A DNA stretch of 30,304 nucleotides from CAJXZP01 sp047610145 (GCA_047610145.1 JBLFZF010000029.1:1-30304); one strand, 5' to 3'. Counted from the first letter of the stretch, positions 1-9,170 are shown. Made by a program: numbers and translations. The notes: generated by a model not told the origin, from the letters alone.

Positions 1-569
1 TGAGATCTGTAATAAATTTTACGTTTAGCTGAAGTCTTTACATAATCAGATTCTAACACCTCAAATCTCACCATTTGACTTCCTATTCTTTCTTCTAAAT
101 CAAACACCACAATATGCGGTTTTTGAGATCGTGTTTCAAATGAAAAACCAGTCTGATCAAAAAATGTTTGTGTTGTTACAAAAGATTGAAATTCCCCTAA
201 GTCGTCTAACGATATTTTGGATTTTTCCGTTTCCATTGGATGAGCTTTATTTTTCCATTCAAAAAGGGAAGGACCCAATTCACCTAATTTTCTACCGCTA
301 ACCTGCCGTGTATTGTTAATTTCTAAATGATGCCATTTAAAGAATTGAGAGCTGGTATCATCGCCATTCAAGTTGTCGTGTTCAAACACTCTTTTTTCAT
401 TGACCGCTAAAACCCATAATTCGTCACGAGTTTTTGCAGATAATGGCATCAACATATCTGAGTGAAAAAAAAACTTAGTATCCACTCGAAAGTCAAAATC
501 AACCGCACCTAACTGGAGAAGTAAATGACTGGATCTAGAAGAAATTATATGTTTGTTTTTGTTAATCAT
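1..569 (-). CDS. Hypothetical protein, C-terminus cut off by window edge
   Basis: An open frame runs on the minus strand from an ATG at 569-567 to the left edge with no stop: 189 complete codons beginning MINKNKHIISSRSS. The product looks soluble, with no signal peptide or membrane segment, and is rich in aromatic and charged residues (for example FFKWHHLEINN and IVVFDLEERIG). I do not recognise a family. The ATG overlaps the stop of the upstream lipoprotein gene in an ATGA arrangement, so the two are almost certainly cotranscribed and may be translationally coupled. A run of nine T in the coding strand encodes three Phe codons. The frame is clean over its whole length, which supports a real gene despite the missing 3' end. 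Confidence 0.75.
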   Translation of the reverse strand, partial: MINKNKHIISSRSSHLLLQLGAVDFDFRVDTKFFFHSDMLMPLSAKTRDELWVLAVNEKRVFEHDNLNGDDTSSQFFKWHHLEINNTRQVSGRKLGELGPSLFEWKNKAHPMETEKSKISLDDLGEFQSFVTTQTFFDQTGFSFETRSQKPHIVVFDLEERIGSQMVRFEVLESDYVKTSAKRKIYYRS

Positions 570-961
570 TTCACATACTTAACAACTTCCAAAGTAGCTA
601 TATCCATGTCATCTTGACTTTTAGATATCGTCACGTTTTTATACACAGGCATGAGTTCAGATTCTGAAATCAAACTTTCCGAATAAGAGTAGATAGAATA
701 ATCTCCTGGATTTAAAAATTCAAATTTAAAACTACCATTCGGGCTTGTTCGCGTGTCATCGTCATGGGTAGAAGCATCTCCGTAAATAATATACACTCGT
801 TCTTCTGGTAACGCAGATACTTCCAAAGTATCAAAGGTTCCTTCTTGAACATAAATTGCTTTGACCACACCTGAAATTGTTGCTTTTCCACCTATACCCG
901 GATATTTAGTGCAAGACACGGTACACAAGGCTAGTGCAATAAAGTATACTGTAATTTTCAT
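566..961 (-). CDS. Small lipoprotein with a carboxypeptidase-regulatory-like beta fold
   Basis: The 131-residue product starts with a type II signal peptide (MKITVYFIALALCTVSC) whose probable lipidated cysteine is Cys17. The mature part begins with ISGVVKAIYVQ and contains a TSPNGSFKFEFLNPGDYSIY segment. That pattern (short strand, then G-x-F-x-F then L-x-P-G-x-Y) is typical of small beta-sandwich repeats such as carboxypeptidase regulatory-like or Cna-B-like domains. It is inferred to be anchored in the outer or inner membrane and to act in binding or structure, not catalysis. It leads a two-gene unit with the truncated gene at 1-569, sharing an ATGA overlap. No clear TAnnTTTG element was found upstream. 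Fold assignment is by motif only. Confidence 0.7.
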   Translation of the reverse strand: MKITVYFIALALCTVSCTKYPGIGGKATISGVVKAIYVQEGTFDTLEVSALPEERVYIIYGDASTHDDDTRTSPNGSFKFEFLNPGDYSIYSYSESLISESELMPVYKNVTISKSQDDMDIATLEVVKYVK

Positions 962-1168
962 TTGTTTGATTATTTATGTGGTTCGCCTAATTATCTATCT
1001 CGGTCACTCGTTATTTTAATCTTTTGTTTCAAAATAACAAAGGAGATGGTTTATGTAACAAACATAATCCCTTGAAAACTACTATACCAAAAAAAAGAGA
1101 AAGTTGTTCTCAATTTGTTGTTCAAAGTGTTAAAATGAAAACATAGTTAAAATACCCCTTATTCAGTC

Positions 1169-1176
1169 TACCTTTG
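1169..1176 (+). promoter_or_regulatory. Bacteroidota -7 promoter element of the helicase gene
   Basis: TACCTTTG is an exact match to the Bacteroidota -7 consensus TAnnTTTG and is followed by CCG. It lies 47 bases before the helicase ATG, so transcription should start near 1183 and give a leader of about 40 bases. A clear TTG at the -33 position is not evident. Confidence 0.6.
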
Positions 1177-1184
1177 CCGCTCAT

Positions 1185-1202
1185 TAATGAGATCTCTCAT
1201 TA
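1185..1202 (+). promoter_or_regulatory. Palindrome in the helicase mRNA leader
   Basis: TAATGAGA-TC-TCTCATTA is a perfect inverted repeat just after the predicted transcription start. As RNA it can form a 7-base-pair stem with a 4-base loop. A second, overlapping palindrome TCATTAATGA sits at 1181-1190, so two alternative hairpins are possible. It may be a regulatory or stabilising 5' structure; function is inference. Confidence 0.4.
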
Positions 1203-1223
1203 TTATTATTTCGATCAATATAT

Positions 1224-2549
1224 ATGACGTTTGAATCATTAGGGTTATCTAAACCCGTTTTAAAGGCTGTTGCCGAAAAAGGTTACACAGAACCATCTCC
1301 TATTCAAGAGAAAGCTATTCCAGTTGTTCTAGAAGAAAAAGACATCTTAGCATCAGCTCAAACCGGAACTGGAAAAACCGCAGGGTTTGTATTACCCATT
1401 ATTGAAATGCTGACATGGGCTCCCAATAGAGCTAAACAAAGAAAAATACGTGCTCTGGTATTAACTCCAACCAGAGAGTTAGCGGCACAGATTTACGATA
1501 ACGCAAGAGAATATTCTAAATATGTAGATTTTAGAACGGCTGTTGTTTTTGGAGGAGTTAAACAAAGACCTCAAGAAGCTACTCTTCGTCAAGGAGTGGA
1601 TTTACTAGTTGCTACCCCAGGTAGATTATTAGATCTCGAATCTCAAGGTGTTTTATCTTTACGAAATGTAGAGATTTTAGTATTAGATGAGGCTGACAGA
1701 ATGCTAGACATGGGTTTTAAAAGAGATATTGACAAAATCATGGCTCTCGTTCCTAAGCAACGTCAAACACTACTTTTCTCGGCTACTTTTTCAAAAGAAA
1801 TTAAGAAATTAGCTCAAAGCACGTTAAGGAATCCTGTTTTAGTGGAAGCTACTCCAGAAAATACAACCGTAGAAAAAATAAACCAAAAAGTATATTACGT
1901 AGATAAAAACGCGAAGCCAAGTGTGCTAATCAAACTTATTAAGGAAGGAGATTGGCAGCAAATATTGGTATTTACACGTACAAAGCACGGTGCTAATAAA
2001 TTGACGAAATCGCTTATTAGTGCAGAAATTTCTGCTTCTGCCATTCACGGAAATAAAACCCAAAACAACAGAATAAAAGCGCTCAAAGAATTTAAGGCAG
2101 GAGATATCAAAGTTTTAGTTGCTACAGATATTGCCGCTAGAGGTTTAGATATTCCGTTGTTACCCCATGTGGTAAATTACGAATTACCTAACATTCCAGA
2201 AGATTACGTTCACCGTATCGGTAGAACAGGTCGTGCAGGAGCGAAAGGGGAAGCAATTTCTTTAGTAGAACATGAAGAGAAAGATTACTTACGTAACATT
2301 CAGAACCTAATTGAAGAAACCATAGATAATGATGTCATTGAAGGTTTTGAACCTCAAGTAAATTCTGGCCCTACAAAGCCAAAAGCCAAGCAGCAAGGCC
2401 GTGGTGGTGGAGGTGGTGGAAGACCAAGTGGTAATAGACCTAAAGCTTCTGGAAGTGGTTCTGGTGGTGGAAACCGAAACAAATACGGAAAAAAACCTAG
2501 TTCTGGTGGTGGTAATAGAAGTAGTTCACCCCGACAAAACGAAAGATAA
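1224..2549 (+). CDS. rhlE: ATP-dependent DEAD-box RNA helicase, RhlE type
   Basis: This is a cytoplasmic helicase that unwinds structured RNA, in this family usually linked to ribosome assembly, RNA decay and growth in the cold. All core motifs are visible in the 441 residues: Q motif (GYTEPSPIQ, about 20-28), Walker A (AQTGTGKT, 45-52), PTRELAAQI (82-90), TPGR (131-134), DEAD (155-158), SAT (186-188), HGNKTQNNR (275-283), ATDIAARGLDIP (300-311) and HRIGRTGRAG (330-339). From about residue 390 the tail is low-complexity Gly/Ser/Arg/Lys, a common auxiliary RNA-binding extension. The start ATG is preceded by a good -7 promoter element and a palindromic leader, and a terminator follows at once, so it is monocistronic. 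The N-terminus (MTFESLGLSKPVLKAVAEKGY) is typical of RhlE. Confidence 0.93.
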   Translation: MTFESLGLSKPVLKAVAEKGYTEPSPIQEKAIPVVLEEKDILASAQTGTGKTAGFVLPIIEMLTWAPNRAKQRKIRALVLTPTRELAAQIYDNAREYSKYVDFRTAVVFGGVKQRPQEATLRQGVDLLVATPGRLLDLESQGVLSLRNVEILVLDEADRMLDMGFKRDIDKIMALVPKQRQTLLFSATFSKEIKKLAQSTLRNPVLVEATPENTTVEKINQKVYYVDKNAKPSVLIKLIKEGDWQQILVFTRTKHGANKLTKSLISAEISASAIHGNKTQNNRIKALKEFKAGDIKVLVATDIAARGLDIPLLPHVVNYELPNIPEDYVHRIGRTGRAGAKGEAISLVEHEEKDYLRNIQNLIEETIDNDVIEGFEPQVNSGPTKPKAKQQGRGGGGGGRPSGNRPKASGSGSGGGNRNKYGKKPSSGGGNRSSSPRQNER

Positions 2550-2553
2550 TTGA

Positions 2554-2586
2554 AAAAGCCTCTACGAAAGTAGCGGCTTTTTTTTA
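2554..2586 (+). terminator. Intrinsic terminator after the helicase gene
   Basis: An AAAAGCC arm pairs with GGCTTTT, a CTAC/GTAG inner stem is capped by GAAA, and a run of eight T follows. It begins five bases after the helicase stop codon. Confidence 0.85.
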
Positions 2587-2724
2587 TGTACCAACCTCAG
2601 TAATAACCCTCCATTAATTTTAATACAAACCCTCTACTCTGGCCGTTTATTGCACTATTCCTTTTAAAAGTATAGAACATACTACTCCAACTCTAAGAAA
2701 AAGTAGCTTTTCAGTTTTAATCTT

Positions 2725-3840
2725 TTATTTAAACTTTCGAATCAAGGTCAACTCTATAAACTTAATCCATCGTAAAATAAAATGAGTACTTAAAACAATC
2801 AGTATTGCCATAATGGTGTCTACACATCTTTCTAATAAAATGCTAGCATCCACGCCATTTCCTGCCGCCATATTTAACATAACCAAAATGGTAACGAATA
2901 TAATAGCAATAAAATAATTACTTCGAAGAAACAGAAAAATAGGAATTCCTACAAAGAAGGTAATCACATGCCAAACCCAATTACCAGCCTCTATAAAAGT
3001 CAGCGGGAAAAACAGGATTAGCCCAATTAACGTTCCCAAAAAACGCTGAACCATTTTTGGTATAGATGCATTGATCTTTTTACTAGGATGATGAATAAAA
3101 ATAATCGTTAAAACAATCCAGTACCCGTGGTCAGTTTGAGATAAATTCATGATGGTTAACCCAATTAAAAGGGAAACTATTAATCGAAAAGGATGCTTAA
3201 AAAAAAAATGAGACTCCCCCTCATTTTCCTTCCTAATTAAATTATTTTGCTCGTCTGTAGGAATGATGAAATTATTGTGCGTTGGATTTGCATAGCTTTC
3301 ATTTAAGTAAAAATAATCAGCCCATTGTGAACCTATCCATTTTAGAAAATTAAAAACAGCCAGTCCAAACAAGACTGTACTGAAATACCACAAACCGCCA
3401 AAAAATTGGCATAAAGAAAAATCTATAAGTGTAATTTTTTCGGACGTGAAGGGCAAGGCCAACACAAAAGCTAATAAATTAATGGATAAAAATAAGTTCC
3501 TTATTGGAAACACTCTGGCCCCATATAGTGAGCCGAATACAACCACCGGAATAAAAAAGAAAATGCTCCAAAAGTAAGGATACAACAAAATGGTTATTGC
3601 TCCTACCAACATTGTACTAGCCAGGCTTATTAGCAACATCTTTAATCGAGTAGCGACAGACGCACTCATATCAACAATACTCAAGAATAGAGTACTTATA
3701 AAAAAAGCAGCCGCTTGCGTGGGGTTAAGATCAAACAGAAATATCCAAATCCCAGATAAAGCTAAAGCAGAAGCTAACCTAACCGACCGCCAAAAATAGT
3801 GATTATTAGAGAGGTCTGGCATTTCTTTTAAAGACGCCAT
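2725..3840 (-). CDS. FUSC-family inner-membrane protein
   Basis: The 371-residue product is strongly hydrophobic, with two blocks of membrane segments separated by a polar stretch (about residues 175-215). The C-terminal block contains HGYWIVLTIIFIHHPSKK followed by a segment ending KMVQRFLGTLIGLIL and a late R-C-V-D-T-I-M-A motif. This pattern is characteristic of the FUSC/YccS/aromatic-acid-exporter superfamily. These proteins are thought to export organic acids or other amphipathic compounds; the substrate here is unknown. I chose ATG at 3840; an in-frame TTG at 3861 would add seven residues (MNLFKII). The gene stands alone: a terminator separates it from the upstream protease gene, and it faces the helicase gene tail to tail. 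Confidence 0.75.
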   Translation of the reverse strand: MASLKEMPDLSNNHYFWRSVRLASALALSGIWIFLFDLNPTQAAAFFISTLFLSIVDMSASVATRLKMLLISLASTMLVGAITILLYPYFWSIFFFIPVVVFGSLYGARVFPIRNLFLSINLLAFVLALPFTSEKITLIDFSLCQFFGGLWYFSTVLFGLAVFNFLKWIGSQWADYFYLNESYANPTHNNFIIPTDEQNNLIRKENEGESHFFFKHPFRLIVSLLIGLTIMNLSQTDHGYWIVLTIIFIHHPSKKINASIPKMVQRFLGTLIGLILFFPLTFIEAGNWVWHVITFFVGIPIFLFLRSNYFIAIIFVTILVMLNMAAGNGVDASILLERCVDTIMAILIVLSTHFILRWIKFIELTLIRKFK

Positions 3841-3960
3841 GATTATTTTAAACAAATTCAAATGTTTAGTTTTTTGGAAAGCTAAATGTTTTGAATTGAC
3901 ATTCCAACTTAGCGCTAATAAATGGCTTCATAATATTCTAGAAACCTAAAAATCAGGCAC

Positions 3961-3994
3961 AAAAAAAAGGGGCTATTTATAGCCCCTTTTTTTT
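3961..3994 (-). terminator. Strong intrinsic terminator after the M16 protease gene
   Basis: A perfect GGGGCTA/TAGCCCC stem with a four-base loop is flanked by eight A on one side and eight T on the other. It lies 13 bases beyond the protease stop codon. The symmetry means it could also work in the other direction. Confidence 0.9.
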
Positions 3995-4007
3995 GCATTA
4001 AATCCTA

Positions 4008-6938
4008 TCAATACCCAAATAATTCTTCGAGTGACAACTCTTCCAATGTCCCCATTTCTTTTAGTGCATCCATGTCTACAAGGTCACGGTCACCTACGAC
4101 TAAGTAAGTATACTTTTTCCCTTTTACATTGGCATTGAAGAACTGGCGTAATTGCTCCATTTCAATTCCTTTCATGTTCTGATACATCTCTTCTTTGACG
4201 TCATAATCACGACCCATTTTCTTTGCACTTAAGAATTGCCAAAATACACTTTGTGGCTTTGTGCGTGAAGTCTCAATTTTCTTTTGAGCGGCTAGTTTGG
4301 CATCGTTAAACTGGTCATTCGCTTCCGGCATATCATTCATTAACTCTATCATTGCTTTTTTAGCATCCGCCAATTTATCTACCTGTGTTCCCACGTATGC
4401 ACGTACATAATGTGCTCTCTCTAGATCATTAGGAGTCGTATAATACGCATATGCGGAATAAGCCAACGCTTTAGACTCTCTAATTTCTTGGAACACTATA
4501 CTTGATAAGCCCCCACCAAAATATTCGTTAAATACGTTAGCCGTTGCCAAATTAGATTGGTTGTACAAACCACCTTTAGAAATCATCATCATTTCGGCTT
4601 GAACCATATCATAATGTACAAAGTAAACTTTATCTTCAATCATTTCTATTTCCTCATAATTTCGCTTTGGAAGTAATTTCTCCAATTGGGAAGGACTGTT
4701 ATGATAGGTATTTAACACCTGTTCTACTTCACTTTGATCAATACTACCATAGTAATACACCAAATGCTCATAGTTCATTAGACCTTTTATTTTTTTCGCT
4801 AACATATTAATATCAATCGTCTTTAGATCTTCTTCAGAAATAATATTTTTAGCAGGTGAATCAGCTCCGTACATACCGTAATTGAGCATTCCTCTATTTA
4901 AAATGCTATACTTATCTAATTTAGCATCTTTACGTTTCTTCAAATTATCAGCTACAAAATTGTCGTACTTTTTTTGATCGGCCTTTGCATTGGCTAGGAT
5001 ACCTTCAAACAACTTCACGCCCTGCTCAAAAGATTCATCCAAGCCACTTAAAGAGACATACACACGCTCAGCAGCGGCATAAACGCTGTAACTCAATCCA
5101 AGTTTAAACAACTCAATTTGCAACTCACTCGCACTCATTTCTTCGGTTCCTAAAAACTCTAAATAATTTACTGCAAGTGCCAATTCTTTATCACTTAAAG
5201 AACCCATATCTACAATATACTCCAACTGGAAAAGTCCAGTTTCTTTATTATGCACGTAATACAATGGAACGTTTTCTTTAATCATTCCGTTACTAATCGT
5301 AGCTTTATAATCATTAAAAACTGGATCTAAGCGTGTACTTGGCATATTTTCAAAAGCTAGAGCAAATGCACTTGCTGTATCTCTATTTAGCTGTACTTCT
5401 GTAATACTAGGTTTCTCCACTTTTTCAGCAGGGCTTTTACCCGTGCGTTTATTGACCACCACGTAGTTATTATTGAAATACGTATTCGCAAATAAAACTA
5501 CTTGTTCCTTGGTTATTTTATCCAAGGCATCCATATGCCCCACAACAGTAGCCATGTCTTGATTAAAAATAAATGCATTGGTTAATACCGAAGTACGCAT
5601 TCTATTATACTCCCCGTATTGAAGCAACTCAAGCTTTTTATTCTTAATAATAGCAGGTAACATCCAATCTTCGAATTGACCATTTTTAACCAATTCAATT
5701 TGACCAAGAAGTAAATTCTTCACTTCTTCTAACGACTGGTTTTCTCTTGGCTCTCCTGAAAGGCTAAGCGAGGAGTAATCTAAGTTCATATCAATATATG
5801 CACTTGCGCCCAATACCTTTTGGGCTTTTACCAAATTTAAATCTATCAATCCCGCTTGACGGTTATATAGCAACTCAGAGAATATTTCACCCACTAACAT
5901 ATCCTTATGATTTACTCCAGGTAATCTAAAACCTAAATCTACCCACTCTGTATTTGGACCAAAAACGTCTGAAACCAAAGGTTCCGTCATGTCATCTTCT
6001 GGTTCAAAAGTGAATGCAGGAACTTTTCCAGTACGTAAACTACCAAAATACTTTTCTATTAGCGCGATAGTTTTATCCGGATCAATATCCCCTGCTAAAA
6101 TGATCGCCATATTATTAGCTACATAACGCTCATTAAAGTAAGCATGAATTTTCTCCATACTCGGACTTTTCAAATGCTCGCTTGTACCAATAGTAGTTTG
6201 GGTACCATATGGATGCTTTTGAAACATCTGCTTTGCCATTTCCTCATATGACAACCAATAATCATTATCACGAGAACGGTTATACTCTTCGTACACCGCT
6301 TCTAGTTCTGTATGAAACAAACGTAACACTAATTCACTAAAACGTTCCGACTCTATAGTTAACCATTTTTCAATTTCGTTGCTCGGGATATCATTTATGT
6401 ACACCGTTCGTTCTACGCTAGTGTAGGCATTAGTACCCTTAGCACCTAATGAGCTTATCATTTTGTCGTATTCATTAGCCACTACAAATTTTGCGGCTTC
6501 ACCTGAAATACTATCTATTTGATAGTAAATAGCCTTACGTTTATCTTGATCCGTTTCGGCCTTATGTTGCTCGTACAAATCTGAAACTTGTTGCAAAAGA
6601 ACCTTTTCCTTTTCCCAATCTAAAGACGCAATTTTGGAAGAGCCTTTAAAAAGCATATGTTCCAAATAATGGGCTAACCCGGTAGCGTCACTCGGATCTT
6701 GTTTACTCCCTGTATTTACCGCAATATTGGTTTGTATTCTTGGCTCAGCCTTATTAATAGACATATAAACCTTCAGTCCATTTTCTAAGGTATACACATA
6801 GGTATTCAACGGATCGCCCTCTACATGCTCGTAAGCATATTTAAATTTTTGTTCTTCTTTAGCTGGTTTTGTTGACGTACTGCAACTTGAAATTGCTACC
6901 GCAACAACGGATAAGGTTAGCCACTTTAATACATTCAT
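4008..6938 (-). CDS. M16 (pitrilysin/insulinase) family zinc metalloprotease, lipoprotein
   Basis: This is a predicted periplasmic or membrane-anchored zinc peptidase of 976 residues. The N-terminus is a lipoprotein signal with a lipobox ending at Cys19 (SVVAVAISSC). The inverted zinc motif HxxEH is present as HYLEH (90-94), and the further glutamate ligand lies in ELEAVYEEYN (211-220). An insertion of about 40 residues, rich in Lys/Glu/Gln, lies between the motif and that glutamate. The C-terminal half repeats the fold without the zinc motif and keeps the substrate-binding GGGLSSIVFQEIRESKALAYS segment, as expected for a fused two-half M16 enzyme. The natural substrate is unknown; relatives degrade peptides. 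A promoter with both -7 and -33 elements precedes it and a strong terminator follows, so it is monocistronic. Confidence 0.92.
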   Translation of the reverse strand: MNVLKWLTLSVVAVAISSCSTSTKPAKEEQKFKYAYEHVEGDPLNTYVYTLENGLKVYMSINKAEPRIQTNIAVNTGSKQDPSDATGLAHYLEHMLFKGSSKIASLDWEKEKVLLQQVSDLYEQHKAETDQDKRKAIYYQIDSISGEAAKFVVANEYDKMISSLGAKGTNAYTSVERTVYINDIPSNEIEKWLTIESERFSELVLRLFHTELEAVYEEYNRSRDNDYWLSYEEMAKQMFQKHPYGTQTTIGTSEHLKSPSMEKIHAYFNERYVANNMAIILAGDIDPDKTIALIEKYFGSLRTGKVPAFTFEPEDDMTEPLVSDVFGPNTEWVDLGFRLPGVNHKDMLVGEIFSELLYNRQAGLIDLNLVKAQKVLGASAYIDMNLDYSSLSLSGEPRENQSLEEVKNLLLGQIELVKNGQFEDWMLPAIIKNKKLELLQYGEYNRMRTSVLTNAFIFNQDMATVVGHMDALDKITKEQVVLFANTYFNNNYVVVNKRTGKSPAEKVEKPSITEVQLNRDTASAFALAFENMPSTRLDPVFNDYKATISNGMIKENVPLYYVHNKETGLFQLEYIVDMGSLSDKELALAVNYLEFLGTEEMSASELQIELFKLGLSYSVYAAAERVYVSLSGLDESFEQGVKLFEGILANAKADQKKYDNFVADNLKKRKDAKLDKYSILNRGMLNYGMYGADSPAKNIISEEDLKTIDINMLAKKIKGLMNYEHLVYYYGSIDQSEVEQVLNTYHNSPSQLEKLLPKRNYEEIEMIEDKVYFVHYDMVQAEMMMISKGGLYNQSNLATANVFNEYFGGGLSSIVFQEIRESKALAYSAYAYYTTPNDLERAHYVRAYVGTQVDKLADAKKAMIELMNDMPEANDQFNDAKLAAQKKIETSRTKPQSVFWQFLSAKKMGRDYDVKEEMYQNMKGIEMEQLRQFFNANVKGKKYTYLVVGDRDLVDMDALKEMGTLEELSLEELFGY

Positions 6939-6963
6939 AAATATAGTCTTAGGTTATTTTAAT

Positions 6964-6995
6964 CAAATATATAACTATTAATCAAATCAAATCAA
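6964..6995 (-). promoter_or_regulatory. Promoter of the M16 protease gene
   Basis: Read on the minus strand, TATATTTG (6971-6964) matches the Bacteroidota -7 consensus exactly. A TTG (6995-6993) lies 21 bases upstream, the usual -33 spacing. The -7 element sits 25 bases before the start codon. Confidence 0.65.
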
Positions 6996-7052
6996 AAATC
7001 ATTTAGGTTCGATAAACGATGTTTACCAACCTTTAGTATACCTCATACTTGT

Positions 7053-8786
7053 TCATTTTCTTAATAAATCCAATTCCAGTTCAAACAGAGTACCGTACAC
7101 TTTATCATCTGGAGCAATCGTGATATTCAATTTTCCTTCCGTATCAGATTCCGGTATTTTGAAATAAAACGCGTAATCATTCTTCCACCCCATTGGAGCC
7201 AGAGGTCTATAAATTCGGATTTTTTGCTCTTTGCTTTCTGTTCCATTATTCCATATTACATTAATATAGGAACTCCAAAAACCAGTATTAACTTGTAAGT
7301 TAGCTTTTACGCTGACCCAGTTTTTTTTACTTAGATCTAAATCTGATAGGTTAACCTCTACCAGGTATTGCTGAGCTCGATTTTCTACGAAAATTTCCTT
7401 CTCTTCCTTTAGTTTAAATAAGGGTGTCCTAGAATATTCTTCTGGATTGGAAATATATTCTTTGGTATCCAGTAAACTAGTTTTTTCGGGTGTTGGATTC
7501 GCATTCCAATAAATACGAGAATAATAACGCGCGTTCATATCATCAAAATGAATCACCCCCAAATTATACTGATACACTTGAAACAAGTTTAAAGCCGTTA
7601 AATAGACCAATACTCCAATCAGTGGCCACTTCCATTTCGTTCGAAAAACATGCGCTATAAACGCGGCTAAAGGCAATGCATAAACTCCCGAAGCTTGAGA
7701 TAGTGCACGCGTAGAATAACTCCCTCCATACCGCCAATCAAACCACGAAATAACAATGTAAATATTTAATAAACCAAACCATAAAACCGATTTTTTGAAA
7801 GGAAATTTCTTCATATAATACATACCTATCAAGAATAAGATGGTGAGTGGCGTATATATGAACCATCCCTTCTCAAACCCTACCAAAACACGAAACCACG
7901 GATTTAGGAATGTCCATTTACTACCTACATCAAATACCCAGGAACCTGAACTGTGCTTCCAATACAATAGTTGTGGTAAAATGCCAATAATACCCAAAGT
8001 ACCTGCTATATACACATGATTCATATTCGCTTTTACCAGGTTCCACTTTTGCTTGGCGAATTCCTTATTCTGTGTTCCCCAAAGGATAGGAATCAGAATC
8101 ATTATCGCTTCTGTAGGTCTAGCAATAGTAGCCAGTCCAATTACCCAACCCAAAAGACTGGCCCACATCCAATTAGGCTTTTCATGCCAGCGTATGGTCA
8201 TGTATAGAACAATGCTGTATAACGGAAAAATGTACCCATGACTTTGCGCACTGTCTACCGAAATGTATTGGATAAGGTTTGTCGCAAAAACAATCAGTAA
8301 TAAGGTCAATGCCGTTATTTTATCGGTAAAAAAACGAAGTAAAACCAAACGTAAAATCAATATGGAAAAAATGGCATAACATACGTTTCCAAATGAGATC
8401 GTCCATTGATAAGGTGCCGAAAAACCATCGGGAGGATAATCGGAGTGCAACGCATATTGATGTGCTATGGCAAAGAAGGGAATCTCTAAAATGGCAACGC
8501 CACAAAAATACTTAAAAACGTAATTGTCGTTGGTGTGTTTATGGATTTGATAAACCCTCCCACCTCCGGTAACATGGTAGGTCTCCTCCATTTCAAATAA
8601 CCAATCTAATTTGATCACATCTTGGTAAATAAAAACTCCTGGTAGGTACATGTAATAACCTAAAGCATCAGAAGTAGTTACTTTCATTTCATATCCGTTA
8701 CCGTAAGGCGAATAGTAAAAGCGGGTACCTATAAGACCAAAGGCTATTATTAAAACAGCAAATAAGGAAAGAAGGTTTTTTTTCAT
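7053..8786 (-). CDS. Multi-pass membrane protein, GT-C glycosyltransferase-like, with C-terminal soluble domain
   Basis: The 577-residue product begins with a membrane helix (MKKNLLSLFAVLIIAFGLIG) and then a loop with TTSDALGYYMYLPGVFIYQD. In GT-C enzymes such first loops, with acidic residues after the first helix, bind metal and the lipid-linked sugar donor. About ten further hydrophobic segments follow to about residue 415. The last 110 or so residues (from about 465) are polar and strand-rich (VEVNLSDLDLS, INVIWNNGT), suggesting a periplasmic beta domain. I infer a role in transferring a sugar to lipid, glycan or protein, but no specific family was recognised. It is a single gene: no partner lies within 50 bases, and a possible promoter is just upstream. 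Confidence 0.6.
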   Translation of the reverse strand: MKKNLLSLFAVLIIAFGLIGTRFYYSPYGNGYEMKVTTSDALGYYMYLPGVFIYQDVIKLDWLFEMEETYHVTGGGRVYQIHKHTNDNYVFKYFCGVAILEIPFFAIAHQYALHSDYPPDGFSAPYQWTISFGNVCYAIFSILILRLVLLRFFTDKITALTLLLIVFATNLIQYISVDSAQSHGYIFPLYSIVLYMTIRWHEKPNWMWASLLGWVIGLATIARPTEAIMILIPILWGTQNKEFAKQKWNLVKANMNHVYIAGTLGIIGILPQLLYWKHSSGSWVFDVGSKWTFLNPWFRVLVGFEKGWFIYTPLTILFLIGMYYMKKFPFKKSVLWFGLLNIYIVISWFDWRYGGSYSTRALSQASGVYALPLAAFIAHVFRTKWKWPLIGVLVYLTALNLFQVYQYNLGVIHFDDMNARYYSRIYWNANPTPEKTSLLDTKEYISNPEEYSRTPLFKLKEEKEIFVENRAQQYLVEVNLSDLDLSKKNWVSVKANLQVNTGFWSSYINVIWNNGTESKEQKIRIYRPLAPMGWKNDYAFYFKIPESDTEGKLNITIAPDDKVYGTLFELELDLLRK

Positions 8787-9114
8787 GTAGACAGCGAATA
8801 TACACGCTGACTATTGCAATCAAAATAGAAAAGCATAAAAAACGCAATCACTCCAATTAATGGTTGTCTATTTCATACTAACATGTATGGCACAAGACTC
8901 CATAAATGTTTTCTCTCTCCTACAGCTGTTGAAAATATATACTAGGATAACTTACATCTTGTTATCTTTCACTTGGCAGGGTGCTTGAGCATTTTAATTA
9001 AACTTTAACGTAATACACCTGTATACATAGGGTTATTCTAAAACTTGCTAAACAGAAACGATAATATGAAAACTTGCTTCGAAGTTCAAAGGCTTAAAAC
9101 CAGACTATACGGCA
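8787..9114. other. Intergenic stretch with no gene recognised
   Basis: This AT-rich gap lies between the GT-C-like gene and the rpsA terminator. Apart from the candidate promoter at 8795-8823 I see no coding signal, repeat or RNA gene. A 24-codon frame at 9066-9140 overlaps the terminator and is not credible. Confidence 0.5.
8795..8823 (-). promoter_or_regulatory. Possible promoter of the GT-C-like gene
   Basis: On the minus strand TATATTCG (8802-8795) differs from TAnnTTTG at one base. A TTG (8823-8821) lies 18 bases upstream. It is eight bases from the ATG, so the leader would be nearly absent. Tentative. Confidence 0.35.
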
Positions 9115-9155
9115 CAAAAAAGCCCCTTTCAAATAAATGAAAGGAGCCTTTTAAA
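9115..9155 (-). terminator. Intrinsic terminator after rpsA
   Basis: On the minus strand an AAAAGGCTCCTTTCA arm pairs imperfectly with TGAAAGGGGCTTTT across a short AT-rich loop and runs into TTTTTT. It starts about 15 bases after the rpsA stop codon. Confidence 0.8.
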
Positions 9156-9170
9156 TGTATGAAACGAAAA

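Noticed and set aside
2392..2540. GGT-rich repetitive DNA as a possible repeat or recombination element
   Set aside because: It is in frame and encodes the Gly/Ser/Arg tail expected of this helicase type.
8016..8241. Two short plus-strand frames opposite the GT-C-like gene
   Set aside because: Antisense shadows of a membrane-protein gene; no recognisable protein features.
9066..9140. 24-residue plus-strand frame before rpsA terminator
   Set aside because: It runs through the terminator hairpin and has no supporting signal.
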